Shown piece by piece: positions 25,302-32,172 of a DNA stretch of 32,172 nt (positions are counted from its first letter, which is position 1; every line of letters begins with the position of its first letter). This stretch comes from Bacillota bacterium. GTDB lineage: Bacteria > Bacillota > Sulfobacillia > Sulfobacillales > JAIMBI01. Location of the stretch: assembly GCA_021795575.1 (NCBI GenBank), contig JAJYPH010000021.1:1-32172 (forward strand), written 5' to 3'. A program made the position numbers and the translations under genes. The notes below the pieces were generated by a model. That model was not told where the DNA came from and searched no databases. It worked only from the letters and a program-made list of their open reading frames with translations.

Positions 25302-25599
25302 TGGCTGCCTCCTTGCTGCGACTTCGCCGCCGATTGTAGCGCAGGCGCTGGGACTCGGTGGAGTCGCGATCGCACGGCGGCCCGTGCGGGGGACGTGGGG
25401 CCGGAGCCACCCTCCGGGGCCGCCACAGGCCCGTGGCGGCCCCGGTCGACCGCGTGCGCCCCACGGATCGGTGGACGAGTCGGCGGCGCCACGCTCTGCG
25501 GTCCGCACTCAGAGCCCACTGGGCGGCCGGTCGCGGCCGGCGGGCACGCGCAGGCCACGGTGGGCGTCATAGGACTGGCAGTGCGATCGGTCAACCTGG
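25302..25599. other. Intergenic region with candidate promoter
   Basis: This region is upstream of the transporter gene. It holds the TACAAT -10 at 25333-25338 (minus strand) with a weak TCCACC -35 18 bases away. The rest appears to be non-coding or further eroded vapC-like DNA; no gene is supported. Confidence 0.4.
25333..25362 (-). promoter_or_regulatory. Candidate promoter of the EamA transporter gene
   Basis: TACAAT (complement of 25333-25338) is a 5/6 match to -10. TCCACC (complement of 25357-25362) matches the -35 consensus at 3 of 6 positions with 18-base spacing. The leader would be about 25 bases, just enough for the AGGAGG. Confidence 0.3.
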
Positions 25600-25819
25600 T
25601 AGCCGGCTTCGGATCCCCTGTCGACGGACGCTGTGGGCGCGGGGCAGAACCGTCCGCGGCCACGGACAACGTGACCCATCGCTATTCAGCTGGAGGATCG
25701 GCGCCGGCCCTGGAGCACCGGGTCGGTGACCCGTTCCGTCGCGGACGTGGGGTGGATGACTCAAGCCGGCCGCCTCGACGCTTCCACGGCCGCGCTGGCA
25801 CACTCAGGCCTGCGGCCGC
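25600..25819 (-). pseudogene. Relic of a second vapBC toxin-antitoxin locus
   Basis: Read on the minus strand, this DNA aligns with the intact vapBC module at 27354-28042. The antitoxin C-terminus survives as AAGLSHPPHVRDGT, compared with PSGLTRPPQVREGT in the intact copy. Downstream, the DNA around the toxin start aligns base by base, including CCGGCTTGA, TCCACCCCA, GCCGATCCT and a block encoding VAADGS against VAEDGS (25644-25667). No continuous frame remains and the toxin start is lost, so it is a decayed paralogue. It lies on the other side of the IS element from the intact copy. Extent is approximate; recognisable similarity fades below 25600. Confidence 0.65.
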
Positions 25820-26122
25820 GTCCGTGGCGGCATGACCACGTACCACGCCGCAATCCCGCCGTTCTGCCCGTCCACGTAAACCGCATAGGTCAAGGGGCCG
25901 CCCCACGGACTGGGTCGGGTGCCCTTTAGGGTCAAAAGCCAATCGCGGTGCCACGGACCGCCACCCCGTGTTCGCCCTCCACCAGCGTCCACACTACACG
26001 TTGCTGCACCCCCGCGATGCGGCCCCACTCGGGTCGCATCAGGGTTTCCACGATCCGGCGCACCGGGGACGGATTCACCACCCGATACTTATTGTAGTAA
26101 ACGGCGTTGCCCTCCACCCCGA
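25804..26122 (-). pseudogene. Frameshifted gene remnant abutting the IS630 element
   Basis: Two adjoining minus-strand frames look like parts of one protein. The first reads VEGNAVYYNKYRVVNPSPV, PEWGRIAGVQQRVVW and HGVAVRG, and stops at TGA 25932-25934. The second continues with DWLLTLKGTRPSPWGG, LTYAVYVDGQNGG and AAWYVVMPP, and ends at 25804. A single frameshift near 25945 would join them. The 5' side runs straight into the IS630 terminal repeat at 26123, and joining the flank beyond the IS gives no in-frame start, so the original 5' end or promoter seems lost. A GTG at 26117 might still initiate. The family is not recognised. Confidence 0.55.
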
Positions 26123-26143
26123 CTATATAGGTGCGCGTCATGA
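26123..26143 (+). repeat. IS630 terminal inverted repeat (left)
   Basis: It starts CTATATAGGTGCGCG and matches the right end in inverse orientation with one mismatch (C against G at base 17). Confidence 0.88.
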
Positions 26144-26151
26144 ACGGTATC

Positions 26152-27185
26152 TTAGGCACAGAGCCGACTCCGAACTTCCTCCGGGACCGTGGCCACATGG
26201 GCCAGGAATTTCTCAACGCTCGTGGCGATGGCGGCGACGTCCGGATGCAAGGCATTGCAGATGACCGTCTGCTTGAGCCATTTCCAGAGCCGTTCCGTCG
26301 GATTCAGATGGGGCGAGTAGGCCGGCAAGTACCACACCTCCACCCGGTCCCCATACTGCGCCCAACAGGGGGCCAGGCCTTTGGCGTGGTGAATCTTCGC
26401 GTGGTCGCAGATCACGACCAGGGGCTGCGTCGGGTACTGGGCGAACCATCGCGTGAGAAAGGCCTGAAACGTTTGCGCGGTGAGGTCCGCCGCCTGCTCG
26501 ACCACGGCGGTCCCGCTGCCGATATCCACGGCGCCGAAGAGGGCCACGCTCGCATGATGGCCATAGGTGGGGACCTGCTTTGGTTGGCCGCGCCGGAACC
26601 CGGTGGCACAGATCGCCTGATACGCGCGGACGGGGCTCTCGTCCTCGAACCGGATTCCGGTGCCCGCCGCGGCGTTTTTTTTAGCGTCGCCCGGCGCTCG
26701 GCGAACGCCGCTGGCTCCGCCGGCCGGGCTCGTTGGAGGACGTACGTCGGCCGGGTCCCACGGAACCCGTGCTGAGGGAGCCCCTTGCGCAGGTGCCCGC
26801 GGGAGAAGCGGACCCCGTACTGATCGTCCATGTAGGCTTGCAGGATCTTGGAGTCCCCGTTCACCGCGGGCCCAAACCCGACCGTCGCCGGACGTTGTGC
26901 GACGGCGGCGATCATCGCGGCCGTCTGGGCCTCGCTCAGCTTGGGGCGGCCCCCCGGCGCAGGGCCCATCACCAACCCCGCAGGCCCCCGCGCGTTCCAC
27001 GCCCGCACGTACCGCCGGATCACCCCGGGGTGGCGTCCCACGATGGCGCTGACCTCCGCGGTCGGGTATCCCTGCCAGACCCACCGCACGGCATGCAACC
27101 GTTCGGCCACCCGGGGCGGGGCATGCCGCGCCTCCTCGACGAACGCCTCGGGGGTCCACCCCCACGTCTGGGTAATGCGTAACAC
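26152..27185 (-). CDS. IS630-family transposase, expressed by -1 frameshift
   Basis: This DDE transposase comes in two frames. The upstream frame (start GTG 27185, helix-turn-helix part RLHAVRWVWQGYPTAEVSAI and VGRHPGVIRRYVRAW) runs to the A8 tract and by itself would end at 26412. The downstream frame carries the catalytic core: FEDESPVRAY (first Asp), PLVVICDHAKIHHAKG (second Asp) and LPAYSPHLNPTERLWKWL (Glu), ending at 26152. A -1 slip joins them into about 344 residues, the normal size for the family. All three catalytic residues are intact, so the element may be active. The first ATG upstream (27254) is less likely than the GTG, which follows an AGGAGG at longer spacing. Confidence 0.87.
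26675..26682 (-). other. Programmed -1 frameshift site in the IS630 transposase
   Basis: A run of eight A on the coding strand (T8 on the plus strand) contains the heptamer A-AAA-AAA in the correct zero frame for simultaneous -1 slippage. A -1 shift here moves from the DNA-binding frame into the DDE frame. Transcriptional slippage on the A8 tract would give the same product. Confidence 0.75.
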
Positions 27186-27307
27186 CCGCCTGCCACCCCT
27201 CCTGGCGGGGGCTATACGCCATCGGCCCAGCCAAATCCTTTGAGGAGCCCGCACGCGAACATTCGCCGACTCCCGGTTCCGCTGACCCTCTCAGTCATTC
27301 GACACAC

Positions 27308-27328
27308 TCATCACGCGCACCTATATAG
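27308..27328 (-). repeat. IS630 terminal inverted repeat (right)
   Basis: Read on the minus strand it starts CTATATAGGTGCGCG; it is the partner of 26123-26143. Confidence 0.88.
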
Positions 27329-27353
27329 CAAATCAGGACACTAGTTCGTCTGT

Positions 27354-27782
27354 TCACCGAAGATTCGCTTGCAGCCCCGTTTCCCCAGCCGCTTTGAGGA
27401 GTGCCTTGTCCCAAGCCAAAAAACGAACGTCTTCTTGGGTGCGTTGGAGAAGAAAGACCGACGATGCCAGGTGAATCGCGTCAAACCCACGCAGCCCATG
27501 GGTCTCCGCGAGCTCAGCCGCGAACTCCACCAGCGGCTGAGTCACGTTTACGATGGAAAACAGACGCCACTCCGCGCGAAACACTGAAGCGGCCGTGGCG
27601 CGGTCGGCGTCATCAATACGTCTCATCCTGGCCGCCATCGCCAGCGCGGCTCGGGTCTCCGCGTACGCGACGCGCGAGGTTGCGACCGTGTCGGCTGCGC
27701 CGACGGCCGTGCGTACCACGTCAGAGCCGTCCTCCGCCACGTACAGTTTGACCAACGCACTGGTGTCCAGATAAAGGATCAT
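27354..27782 (-). CDS. vapC: VapC-type PIN-domain toxin ribonuclease
   Basis: This 142-residue PIN-domain protein is expected to cleave RNA when freed from its antitoxin. The acidic active-site set is complete: Asp6 in LYLDTSALV, Glu42 in YAETRAAL, Asp101 in LRGFDAIHLAS and Asp125 in FLAWDKALLKAA. The length is typical for VapC. The ATG at 27782 overlaps the antitoxin TGA (ATGA), the usual antitoxin-first coupling. Its stop lies 25 bases from the IS630 end, so the insertion just missed the gene. A decayed relative lies beyond the IS. Confidence 0.9.
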   Translation of the reverse strand: MILYLDTSALVKLYVAEDGSDVVRTAVGAADTVATSRVAYAETRAALAMAARMRRIDDADRATAASVFRAEWRLFSIVNVTQPLVEFAAELAETHGLRGFDAIHLASSVFLLQRTQEDVRFLAWDKALLKAAGETGLQANLR

Positions 27783-28042
27783 CGTCGGCCTTGGATCACG
27801 AGGTCGGCGACCGTCCCCTCACGGACCTGGGGTGGACGAGTCAAGCCGGATGGCTTGCCCTGGCTCCATTCCATCAGGCCCTCGGCCGCGAGCAACGCAC
27901 GGCGCTCCGACTGTTCGGTCACCGGGGACAGGCGGGCCACGGGCAAGCCGCGGTCAGTGATTAGGAGCGACTGTCCCGAGCGGACGCGCCGGACGTAGCC
28001 GGCTAAACCGTTTCGCAGATGACGAAGCCCGATGTGTTCCAC
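27779..28042 (-). CDS. Phd/YefM-type antitoxin of the VapBC module
   Basis: This 87-residue antitoxin has an N-terminal DNA-binding fold typical of the Phd/YefM group: IGLRHLRNGLAGYVRRV, then GQSLLITDRGLPVARLSP. A flexible C-terminal tail (PSGLTRPPQVREGTVADLV) should wrap and inhibit the toxin. The GTG at 28042 has AGGAG eight bases upstream and lies just after an inverted repeat, the likely autoregulatory site. The frame stays open to 28222, but the start is fixed by the family N-terminus and binding site. Confidence 0.85.
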   Translation of the reverse strand: MEHIGLRHLRNGLAGYVRRVRSGQSLLITDRGLPVARLSPVTEQSERRALLAAEGLMEWSQGKPSGLTRPPQVREGTVADLVIQGRR

Positions 28043-28055
28043 TTCTATCGCTCCT

Positions 28056-28071
28056 TGTGTACACAGTGTAC
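28056..28071. promoter_or_regulatory. Probable autoregulatory operator of vapBC
   Basis: There are overlapping palindromes TGTGTACACA (28056-28065) and GTACAC-A-GTGTAC (28059-28071), immediately upstream of the antitoxin ribosome binding site. The position fits antitoxin/toxin binding, as in other VapBC modules. Confidence 0.55.
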
Positions 28072-28186
28072 GCGACTGCGGCGGCCAGTGGCAAGCGGCA
28101 ACCTTCAAAGGACGGGGTGAGGAATCCCACGGTCGAGGCCTGTGGGTGCGGAGGCGCGTGGCGGGCTGTGCTCGCTCCCGCAGGAG

Positions 28187-28215
28187 TTGACGAATCGGGG
28201 GGTGGGCGAGAAAAT
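28187..28215 (+). promoter_or_regulatory. Promoter of the menB-menE-menA-menF operon
   Basis: TTGACG (28187-28192, 5/6) is separated by 17 bases from GAAAAT (28210-28215, 4/6). The -10 runs into the first arm of the double palindrome at 28211-28248, so binding there would block polymerase. Predicted start is near 28222; leader about 65 bases. Confidence 0.6.
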
Positions 28216-28248
28216 GAACCATGGTTCACGTGAACCGTGGTTCATTTT
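28211..28248. promoter_or_regulatory. Double-palindrome operator in front of the men operon
   Basis: This 38-base region is built of four half-sites, TGAACC/GGTTCA/TGAACC/GGTTCA (28215-28220, 28223-28228, 28231-28236, 28239-28244), each separated by two bases and flanked by AAAA and TTTT. Each pair forms a 14-base palindrome (the first perfect, the second with one central mismatch), and the whole is also palindromic around 28229-28230. It overlaps the -10 and start of the men promoter. This layout suits a dimeric repressor (TetR- or MarR-like size) binding twice; the regulator is not in the window. As RNA it could also form a hairpin, but no terminator is expected upstream of the operon. Confidence 0.65.
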
Positions 28249-28286
28249 GGGGGATGGCGAGCCAGTCGGCTTCAGGAGGTGGTGTC

Positions 28287-29108
28287 ATGGAGTGGGAAGC
28301 GTTCAGCCCGGAGACGCCGTATCAGGACATTAAGTTTGAGCGACGGGGGGCAGTGGCCAAAATCACGATCAATCGGCCGGAGGTCCGCAACGCCTTTCGG
28401 CCCAAGACGCTGTTTGAGATGCAGGAGGCGTTCCGTCGGGTGGCGGAGGACCCGACGGTGGGGGTGGCCATCCTCACCGGGGAGGGCCCGCTGGCCTTTT
28501 GTTCCGGCGGCGACCAGCGCATCCGGGGCGACGCCGGCTATGTCGACGATGCTGGTGTGCCCCGGCTGAACGTGCTGGAGCTGCAGCGGCAGATTCGCCA
28601 GCTGCCCAAGCCCGTGGTGGCCATGGTGGCCGGCTACGCGATTGGCGGCGGCCATGTGCTGCATCTGGTGTGCGACCTCACCATAGCGGCCGACAACGCC
28701 GTGTTTGGTCAGACGGGGCCCAAAGTGGGCAGCTTTGACGGGGGGTTTGGGGCGAGCCTGCTGGCACGCACCATCGGGTGGAAGCGGGCGCGCGAAGTGT
28801 GGTACCTCTGCCGCCAGTACTCGGCCCAGGAGGCGTTGGACATGGGCCTCATCAACACGGTGGTGCCGCTGGGCCAGCTGGAGGCCGAAACCCTCAAGTG
28901 GTGCGACGAGATGCTGCAGAAAAGTCCCATGGCGCTTCGCTTCCTGAAAATCTCGTTCAACGCGGCGGAGGATGGACTGGTCGGACTGCAGCAGATGGCC
29001 GGCGATATGACCATGCTGTACTACATGACCGAGGAGGCCCAGGAGGGCCGCAACGCCTATCAGCAGAAGCGCACGCCGGACTTCACCCGCTTTGGGCGTC
29101 TGCCGTAA
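28287..29108 (+). CDS. menB: 1,4-dihydroxy-2-naphthoyl-CoA synthase (naphthoate synthase)
   Basis: This 273-residue crotonase-fold enzyme closes the second ring of the menaquinone head group by converting o-succinylbenzoyl-CoA to dihydroxynaphthoyl-CoA. Diagnostic features: [26 protein letters not shown] (residues about 12-37), FCSGGDQ, the oxyanion-hole [16 protein letters not shown] and the MenB signature [16 protein letters not shown]. The C-terminal [13 protein letters not shown] is typical of MenB rather than of fatty-acid hydratases. AGGAGGT at 28274-28280 is six bases before the ATG at 28287; upstream in-frame extension is discarded. It is the first gene of the operon and ends with TAA directly followed by the ATG of menE. 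Confidence 0.93.
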   Translation: MEWEAFSPETPYQDIKFERRGAVAKITINRPEVRNAFRPKTLFEMQEAFRRVAEDPTVGVAILTGEGPLAFCSGGDQRIRGDAGYVDDAGVPRLNVLELQRQIRQLPKPVVAMVAGYAIGGGHVLHLVCDLTIAADNAVFGQTGPKVGSFDGGFGASLLARTIGWKRAREVWYLCRQYSAQEALDMGLINTVVPLGQLEAETLKWCDEMLQKSPMALRFLKISFNAAEDGLVGLQQMAGDMTMLYYMTEEAQEGRNAYQQKRTPDFTRFGRLP

Positions 29109-30590
29109 ATGACGCCGACGGGCGGCGAGGGACGCGGGCGCGCCGGGTCGTGGGACTGGCTGGGGCGCCGCGCCGCCATCCATCCGGAGCGGGAGTACTG
29201 GCGGTCGGACGCGGCCAGTTTCACAGTGGGCGCGCTGGATGCCCGAGTGGACCGCGTGGTGGGCTGCCTGGCCGACCGAGACGTGAAGCCGGGCGACCGC
29301 GTCGTGAGCTTCCTGCCCCCCGACTATCAGCATGTGGAGCTTCTGTTTGCGGCCATCCGGATGGGGGCCATCCTGGTCCCCTTGAACGCGGCGCTCTCTT
29401 CCGAGGAACGCGCGGAGCGGATCCGCCGCGCGGACCCGCGCCTCGTGGTCGCCCCCGCCGTCTTGGACGACTGGGCCCCGCGCGACTGGCTGGTGGTGCC
29501 GGCGGCGGCGGCGTCGGACGATGTGCTGGCCCAGGGTCCCCCGGCATGGGTGCGATACAAGCCCTCGGCCGACAGCGTCCAGGGTCTGATGTTCACGTCG
29601 GGCACCAGCGGCCGGCCCAAGGGCGCGGCCCTCACGCTGGGGCAGCACGGGTGGGCGGCACTCGGCTCCGAACGAGCGCTCGGACATGACCCCGAGGACG
29701 TCTGGCTGCTGACGCTGCCGTTGTTTCACGTGGGCGGCCAAGCCATTTTGCTGCGCGCCATCTTGGCGGGTGCACGGGTAGTGGCGCTGCCGCGCTTCGA
29801 CGCGGCGCGCACGGCTGGCCTCCTGCGGGATGGGACCGTCACGCTGGCGTCGCTGGTCCCCACGATGCTCCAGCGAGTGCTGGACGTCGAGGCAGGCCCG
29901 TTTTCGCCGAGGCTCCGGGCGGTGCTCATTGGCGGCGGCCGGGCGGACCCCAGCCTCCTTGAGCGCGCGCACGCGGCGGGGATGCCCGTACGCTCCACGT
30001 ACGGCATGACGGAGACGGCGTCTCAGGCTGCGACGCTGGAGGCCGGACACGCGCCGCACGGGTTCCACACGAGCGGGACTCCGCTTTGGGGAGTCGACGT
30101 GCGCATCGTCGACCCCGGGCCGGACGGTGTGGGGGACATCCGGGTCCGAGGTCCCCAGGTGGTTCCGGGCTATTGGGGCGAGCCGCCGCGTGGGGAGGAC
30201 GAATGGTTTGCCACCGGGGATCTGGGCCGGATGGACGACCAGGGCCGACTGGTGGTGGTGGACCGTCGGACCGATCTCATCGTCTCCGGCGGGGAAAACG
30301 TGTACCCGGCCGAGATTGAGCGGGTGGTCGCGCGCCATCCGGGGGTCCGCGCGGTGGCCGTGGTGGGTGTGTCGGATGCCGCGTGGGGTCAGTCCGCCGT
30401 GGCGGTGGTGGTGCCCGCCGCCGGCGCCATGCTTACGGCGGCGGCGCTGGCCGTCTTTGCCCAGGACCATCTGGCGCGCTACAAGGTGCCCCGCCGGTGG
30501 ATCGTCGCGGAGTCGATCCCGCTGACGGCCAATGGGAAAGTGTGGCGTGCGCGGCTTCGGGCGCTGGTGGAGCAGGGGGAGCTCCGGTGA
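29109..30590 (+). CDS. menE: o-Succinylbenzoate-CoA ligase
   Basis: This 493-residue member of the acyl-adenylate-forming family supplies the substrate of MenB by activating o-succinylbenzoate with CoA and ATP. Motifs: the phosphate loop LMFTSGTSGRPKGAAL, STYGMTETAS, WFATGDLG, the hinge region VVDRRTDLIVSGGENVYP and the catalytic Lys in LTANGKVWR. The menB-menE-menA context makes the assignment much firmer than sequence alone, where other acyl-CoA ligases would look alike. The ATG at 29109 is directly after the menB TAA and has no strong binding site, so it is coupled. The stop overlaps the menA GTG (GTGA). A 732-residue open frame on the opposite strand is a shadow. Confidence 0.88.
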   Translation: MTPTGGEGRGRAGSWDWLGRRAAIHPEREYWRSDAASFTVGALDARVDRVVGCLADRDVKPGDRVVSFLPPDYQHVELLFAAIRMGAILVPLNAALSSEERAERIRRADPRLVVAPAVLDDWAPRDWLVVPAAAASDDVLAQGPPAWVRYKPSADSVQGLMFTSGTSGRPKGAALTLGQHGWAALGSERALGHDPEDVWLLTLPLFHVGGQAILLRAILAGARVVALPRFDAARTAGLLRDGTVTLASLVPTMLQRVLDVEAGPFSPRLRAVLIGGGRADPSLLERAHAAGMPVRSTYGMTETASQAATLEAGHAPHGFHTSGTPLWGVDVRIVDPGPDGVGDIRVRGPQVVPGYWGEPPRGEDEWFATGDLGRMDDQGRLVVVDRRTDLIVSGGENVYPAEIERVVARHPGVRAVAVVGVSDAAWGQSAVAVVVPAAGAMLTAAALAVFAQDHLARYKVPRRWIVAESIPLTANGKVWRARLRALVEQGELR

Positions 30591-31468
30591 CGCTCAGAGA
30601 GTGGTGGGTGCTGGCGCGCCCCCCCACGCTGCCGGCGTCGGTGGCGCCGGTGGCCGTGGGCGTGGCCGCTGGGGCGTTGGCCGGGTCGGTGAGCTGGGTC
30701 CTGAGCGGAGTGATGCTGGCGGTGGCGCTCCTGTTGCAGATTGGAACCAACATGGCCAACGAATACGCGGACTTTCGGCGCGGTGTGGACCAGGCCGACT
30801 CGGTGGGGATCGCCGGTTTCTTGGTGACCGGCCACATGACGGCGCCCCAGATTCGGCGGTGGGCGGCCGGTACGTTTTTGGCCGCGTTCCTGTTGGGGAT
30901 GGTGCTGGTGGCGGCCCGAGGCTTTTGGCTGCTGGGACTGGGAGCGCTGGGCGCGGCAGCGGCCGGCCTGTACAACGCCGGGCCGCGCCCGCTGTCGGCT
31001 ACCCCCTTCGGGGAGGCCGTGGTGTTTCTCATCATGGGGCCTATCGAGGTAGTGGCTTCGGAGTTGGCGGCAGTGGGGCGCTTCACGCCCGCGGGGGTGC
31101 TGGCGTCGCTGGCGGTGGGCTCTACGGTGGCGTCCATCTTGATGGCCAACAACCTGCGCGACCGGCTGCCGGATAGAGATCGGGGCCGCCGCACGGTGGC
31201 GGTCCTGCTGGGCCCGCAGGCCGCCCGCTGGGGACTCGACGCGCTGGTGGCCGTCGGGTTGGTGCTGCCGTTGATTTTCGGCGCCGCGTCGCTGCTGCCC
31301 ATCACGGCCGGCGTGCCGGTGCTGCTGTTACCGTGGGCGTGGGCGCGGCTTCGCACCGTGGCGCGGCCCGACGGGCTGGCGCAAAGTGTCCTGGTGGCCG
31401 GGCGCATTCATTTGTGGTCCGGTTTGCTGTTGGCGCTGGGGTTGGCGGCAGGCGCGTGGGTGCGCTGA
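30587..31468 (+). CDS. menA: 1,4-dihydroxy-2-naphthoate polyprenyltransferase
   Basis: This 293-residue UbiA-family membrane prenyltransferase attaches the polyprenyl tail to dihydroxynaphthoate. About eight membrane segments are seen. The two Asp-rich motifs that bind Mg and the prenyl diphosphate are present: NMANEYADFRRGVDQADS (variant of NDYxDxxxGxD) and NNLRDRLPDRDRGRRTVA. The start GTG 30587 overlaps the menE TGA (GTGA) and has GGGGAG five bases upstream. The N-terminal VTLREWWVLARPPTLPAS matches MenA openings. Confidence 0.92.
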   Translation: MTLREWWVLARPPTLPASVAPVAVGVAAGALAGSVSWVLSGVMLAVALLLQIGTNMANEYADFRRGVDQADSVGIAGFLVTGHMTAPQIRRWAAGTFLAAFLLGMVLVAARGFWLLGLGALGAAAAGLYNAGPRPLSATPFGEAVVFLIMGPIEVVASELAAVGRFTPAGVLASLAVGSTVASILMANNLRDRLPDRDRGRRTVAVLLGPQAARWGLDALVAVGLVLPLIFGAASLLPITAGVPVLLLPWAWARLRTVARPDGLAQSVLVAGRIHLWSGLLLALGLAAGAWVR

Positions 31469-31497
31469 GGCCACCGGAAACGAAAGGCGGGAAGCGG

Positions 31498-32172
31498 ATG
31501 AACCGGTCGCTGGTGGTGGGGCGGGTGGAGAGCCTCAGCGAGGTGTCCACCTGGGTGGATCGGGTGCTGGACGAGGCCCGGCGCTCGGCCGTTCGGCGCG
31601 GAGAGGCGGTCTGGGTCTCCGCGCGCGTGGCGATGGGAGAGCCGGCCGCGGTGGACGCGCTGTCGGTAGCCAGCCCCGCGCTGACCTGGGCATTTCGCGA
31701 GCCCGACGGCCGGGTGACCCTGGGGTGGGGCGAGGCGCTCGGGGTGCGCGCCGACGGGGCAGGGGCACTCGGGGCGGCCGCGAGCCGCCTGCAGGCACTG
31801 GCCGCGACGGCCAACCTGCCGACCGACCTGTGGGTGGGGGGCGGAGCGGCGTTCCAGGCGGGACGGTCCTGGCGGGGCTTTCCGGATGCCAGTCTGGTGT
31901 TGCCTGAACTGGCGGTGCGGCGCGAGCCGGACGGTTCGGGGTGGTGGCAGTTGGTGGCGCGGGTGCCGCCCTCGGGAGCCCTCCGGCCGCCACGGCCGGT
32001 GCCGCGCGTGCCGGCGACGGCCGAGTCCCTGCCGGGCGCGACGCTCCTCACGACCCGCTTTGTCCCGCGTCCCGAACGGTGGCGGGACCAGGTGGCGGTG
32101 GTGGTGCGCGCCCTGGACCGTGGCCGCGTGGGCAAGGTGGTGCTGGCGCGGGCCGTGGACCTGGGGTTGGCC
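31498..32172 (+). CDS. menF: Isochorismate synthase, N-terminal part (cut by window edge)
   Basis: The ATG at 31498, with AGGCGGG about 6-8 bases upstream, opens a frame that runs to the window end (225 codons). The first 150 residues show the weak N-terminal pattern of chorismate-binding enzymes, including the WRGFPDASLVLPELAVR region (W-x-GFP-x-A then LP) and GWWQLVARVP. The last part, RFVPRPERWRDQVAVVVRAL and RGRVGKVVLARAVDL, matches the W-x3-V and KVVLAR segments where the catalytic domain begins. Placement as fourth gene after menB, menE and menA supports MenF (chorismate to isochorismate, the first committed step). The catalytic C-terminus is outside the window. The gap from menA is 29 bases. 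Confidence 0.85.
   Translation, partial: MNRSLVVGRVESLSEVSTWVDRVLDEARRSAVRRGEAVWVSARVAMGEPAAVDALSVASPALTWAFREPDGRVTLGWGEALGVRADGAGALGAAASRLQALAATANLPTDLWVGGGAAFQAGRSWRGFPDASLVLPELAVRREPDGSGWWQLVARVPPSGALRPPRPVPRVPATAESLPGATLLTTRFVPRPERWRDQVAVVVRALDRGRVGKVVLARAVDLGLA

Larger units (their letters stand above)
26123..27328 (-). mobile_element. IS630-family insertion sequence
   Basis: This complete element of about 1.2 kb is bounded by 21-base terminal inverted repeats (26123-26143 and 27308-27328; 20 of 21 match), both beginning CTATATAGGTGCGCG. The ends contain TA dinucleotides, consistent with the TA target duplication of the IS630/Tc1 group, though the repeated TATATA makes the exact boundary ambiguous by a few bases. 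It carries one transposase gene that needs a -1 frameshift. It separates a gene remnant and a vapBC relic on one side from an intact vapBC on the other. Confidence 0.9.

Noticed and set aside
28272-30470. 732-codon minus-strand open frame opposite menB and menE
   Set aside because: It is a GC-driven shadow of two well-identified enzymes, with no recognisable domain.
1-32172. CRISPR arrays, tRNA or rRNA genes
   Set aside because: No regularly spaced identical repeats and no tRNA-like cloverleaf or rRNA sequence were seen by eye.

Overview
This window is very GC-rich bacterial chromosome (about 70% G+C by eye). It is densely packed, with genes on both strands, many 4-base stop/start overlaps (ATGA, GTGA, TTGA), frequent GTG/TTG starts and AGGAGG-type ribosome binding sites. 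A Bacillota-like background (Thermaerobacter/Sulfobacillus type) fits the YwfO-like HD protein, the CsaA-type protein, the menaquinone genes and a possible sporulation promoter. That assignment is inference only; no rRNA or other phylogenetic marker is present.

Layout. 1-1618 (minus): a truncated Cys-rich protein, a threonine dehydratase and a coupled unknown protein. 2018-2992 (plus): a GNAT protein. 3090-5419 (minus): an EpsC/CysE-type serine acetyltransferase and an atypical NRAMP-like transporter. 5525-11971 (plus): amidohydrolase, HD phosphohydrolase, CsaA-like protein, glycosyltransferase, polysaccharide deacetylase-like protein and MDR oxidoreductase; the genes from 8289 to 11971 form a tight, partly coupled block. 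11975-14508 (minus): an unknown protein, an OmpR-type response regulator and a histidine kinase. 14643-15758 (minus): histidinol-phosphate aminotransferase. 15759-18341: a gene-poor stretch holding two unusual minus-strand genes, one Pro-rich and one Gln/Trp-rich.

18342-21062 (plus): Fe/Mn superoxide dismutase, a pyruvate oxidase-type ThDP enzyme and a coupled small unknown protein. 21408-23103 (minus): a methyltransferase and a decayed Dam-type adenine methyltransferase. 23249-25301: a GNAT, an unknown protein and an EamA transporter. 25600-28071 is a turnover zone: a decayed second vapBC copy, a frameshifted gene remnant, an IS630 element that needs a -1 frameshift, and an intact vapBC module. 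28187 to the end (plus): a menaquinone operon, menB-menE-menA-menF (menF cut by the edge). It is preceded by a promoter whose -10 runs into a 38-bp double palindrome, probably an operator.

The best candidates for undescribed biology are: the double-palindrome operator in front of the men operon; the Gln/Trp-rich protein gene with its SigK-like promoter and Pro-rich neighbour; the vapBC relic on the far side of the IS; and the NRAMP-like transporter that lacks both metal-binding motifs of canonical NRAMPs. Operon-coupled proteins of unknown function lie at 1193, 14035, 20724 and 23753.
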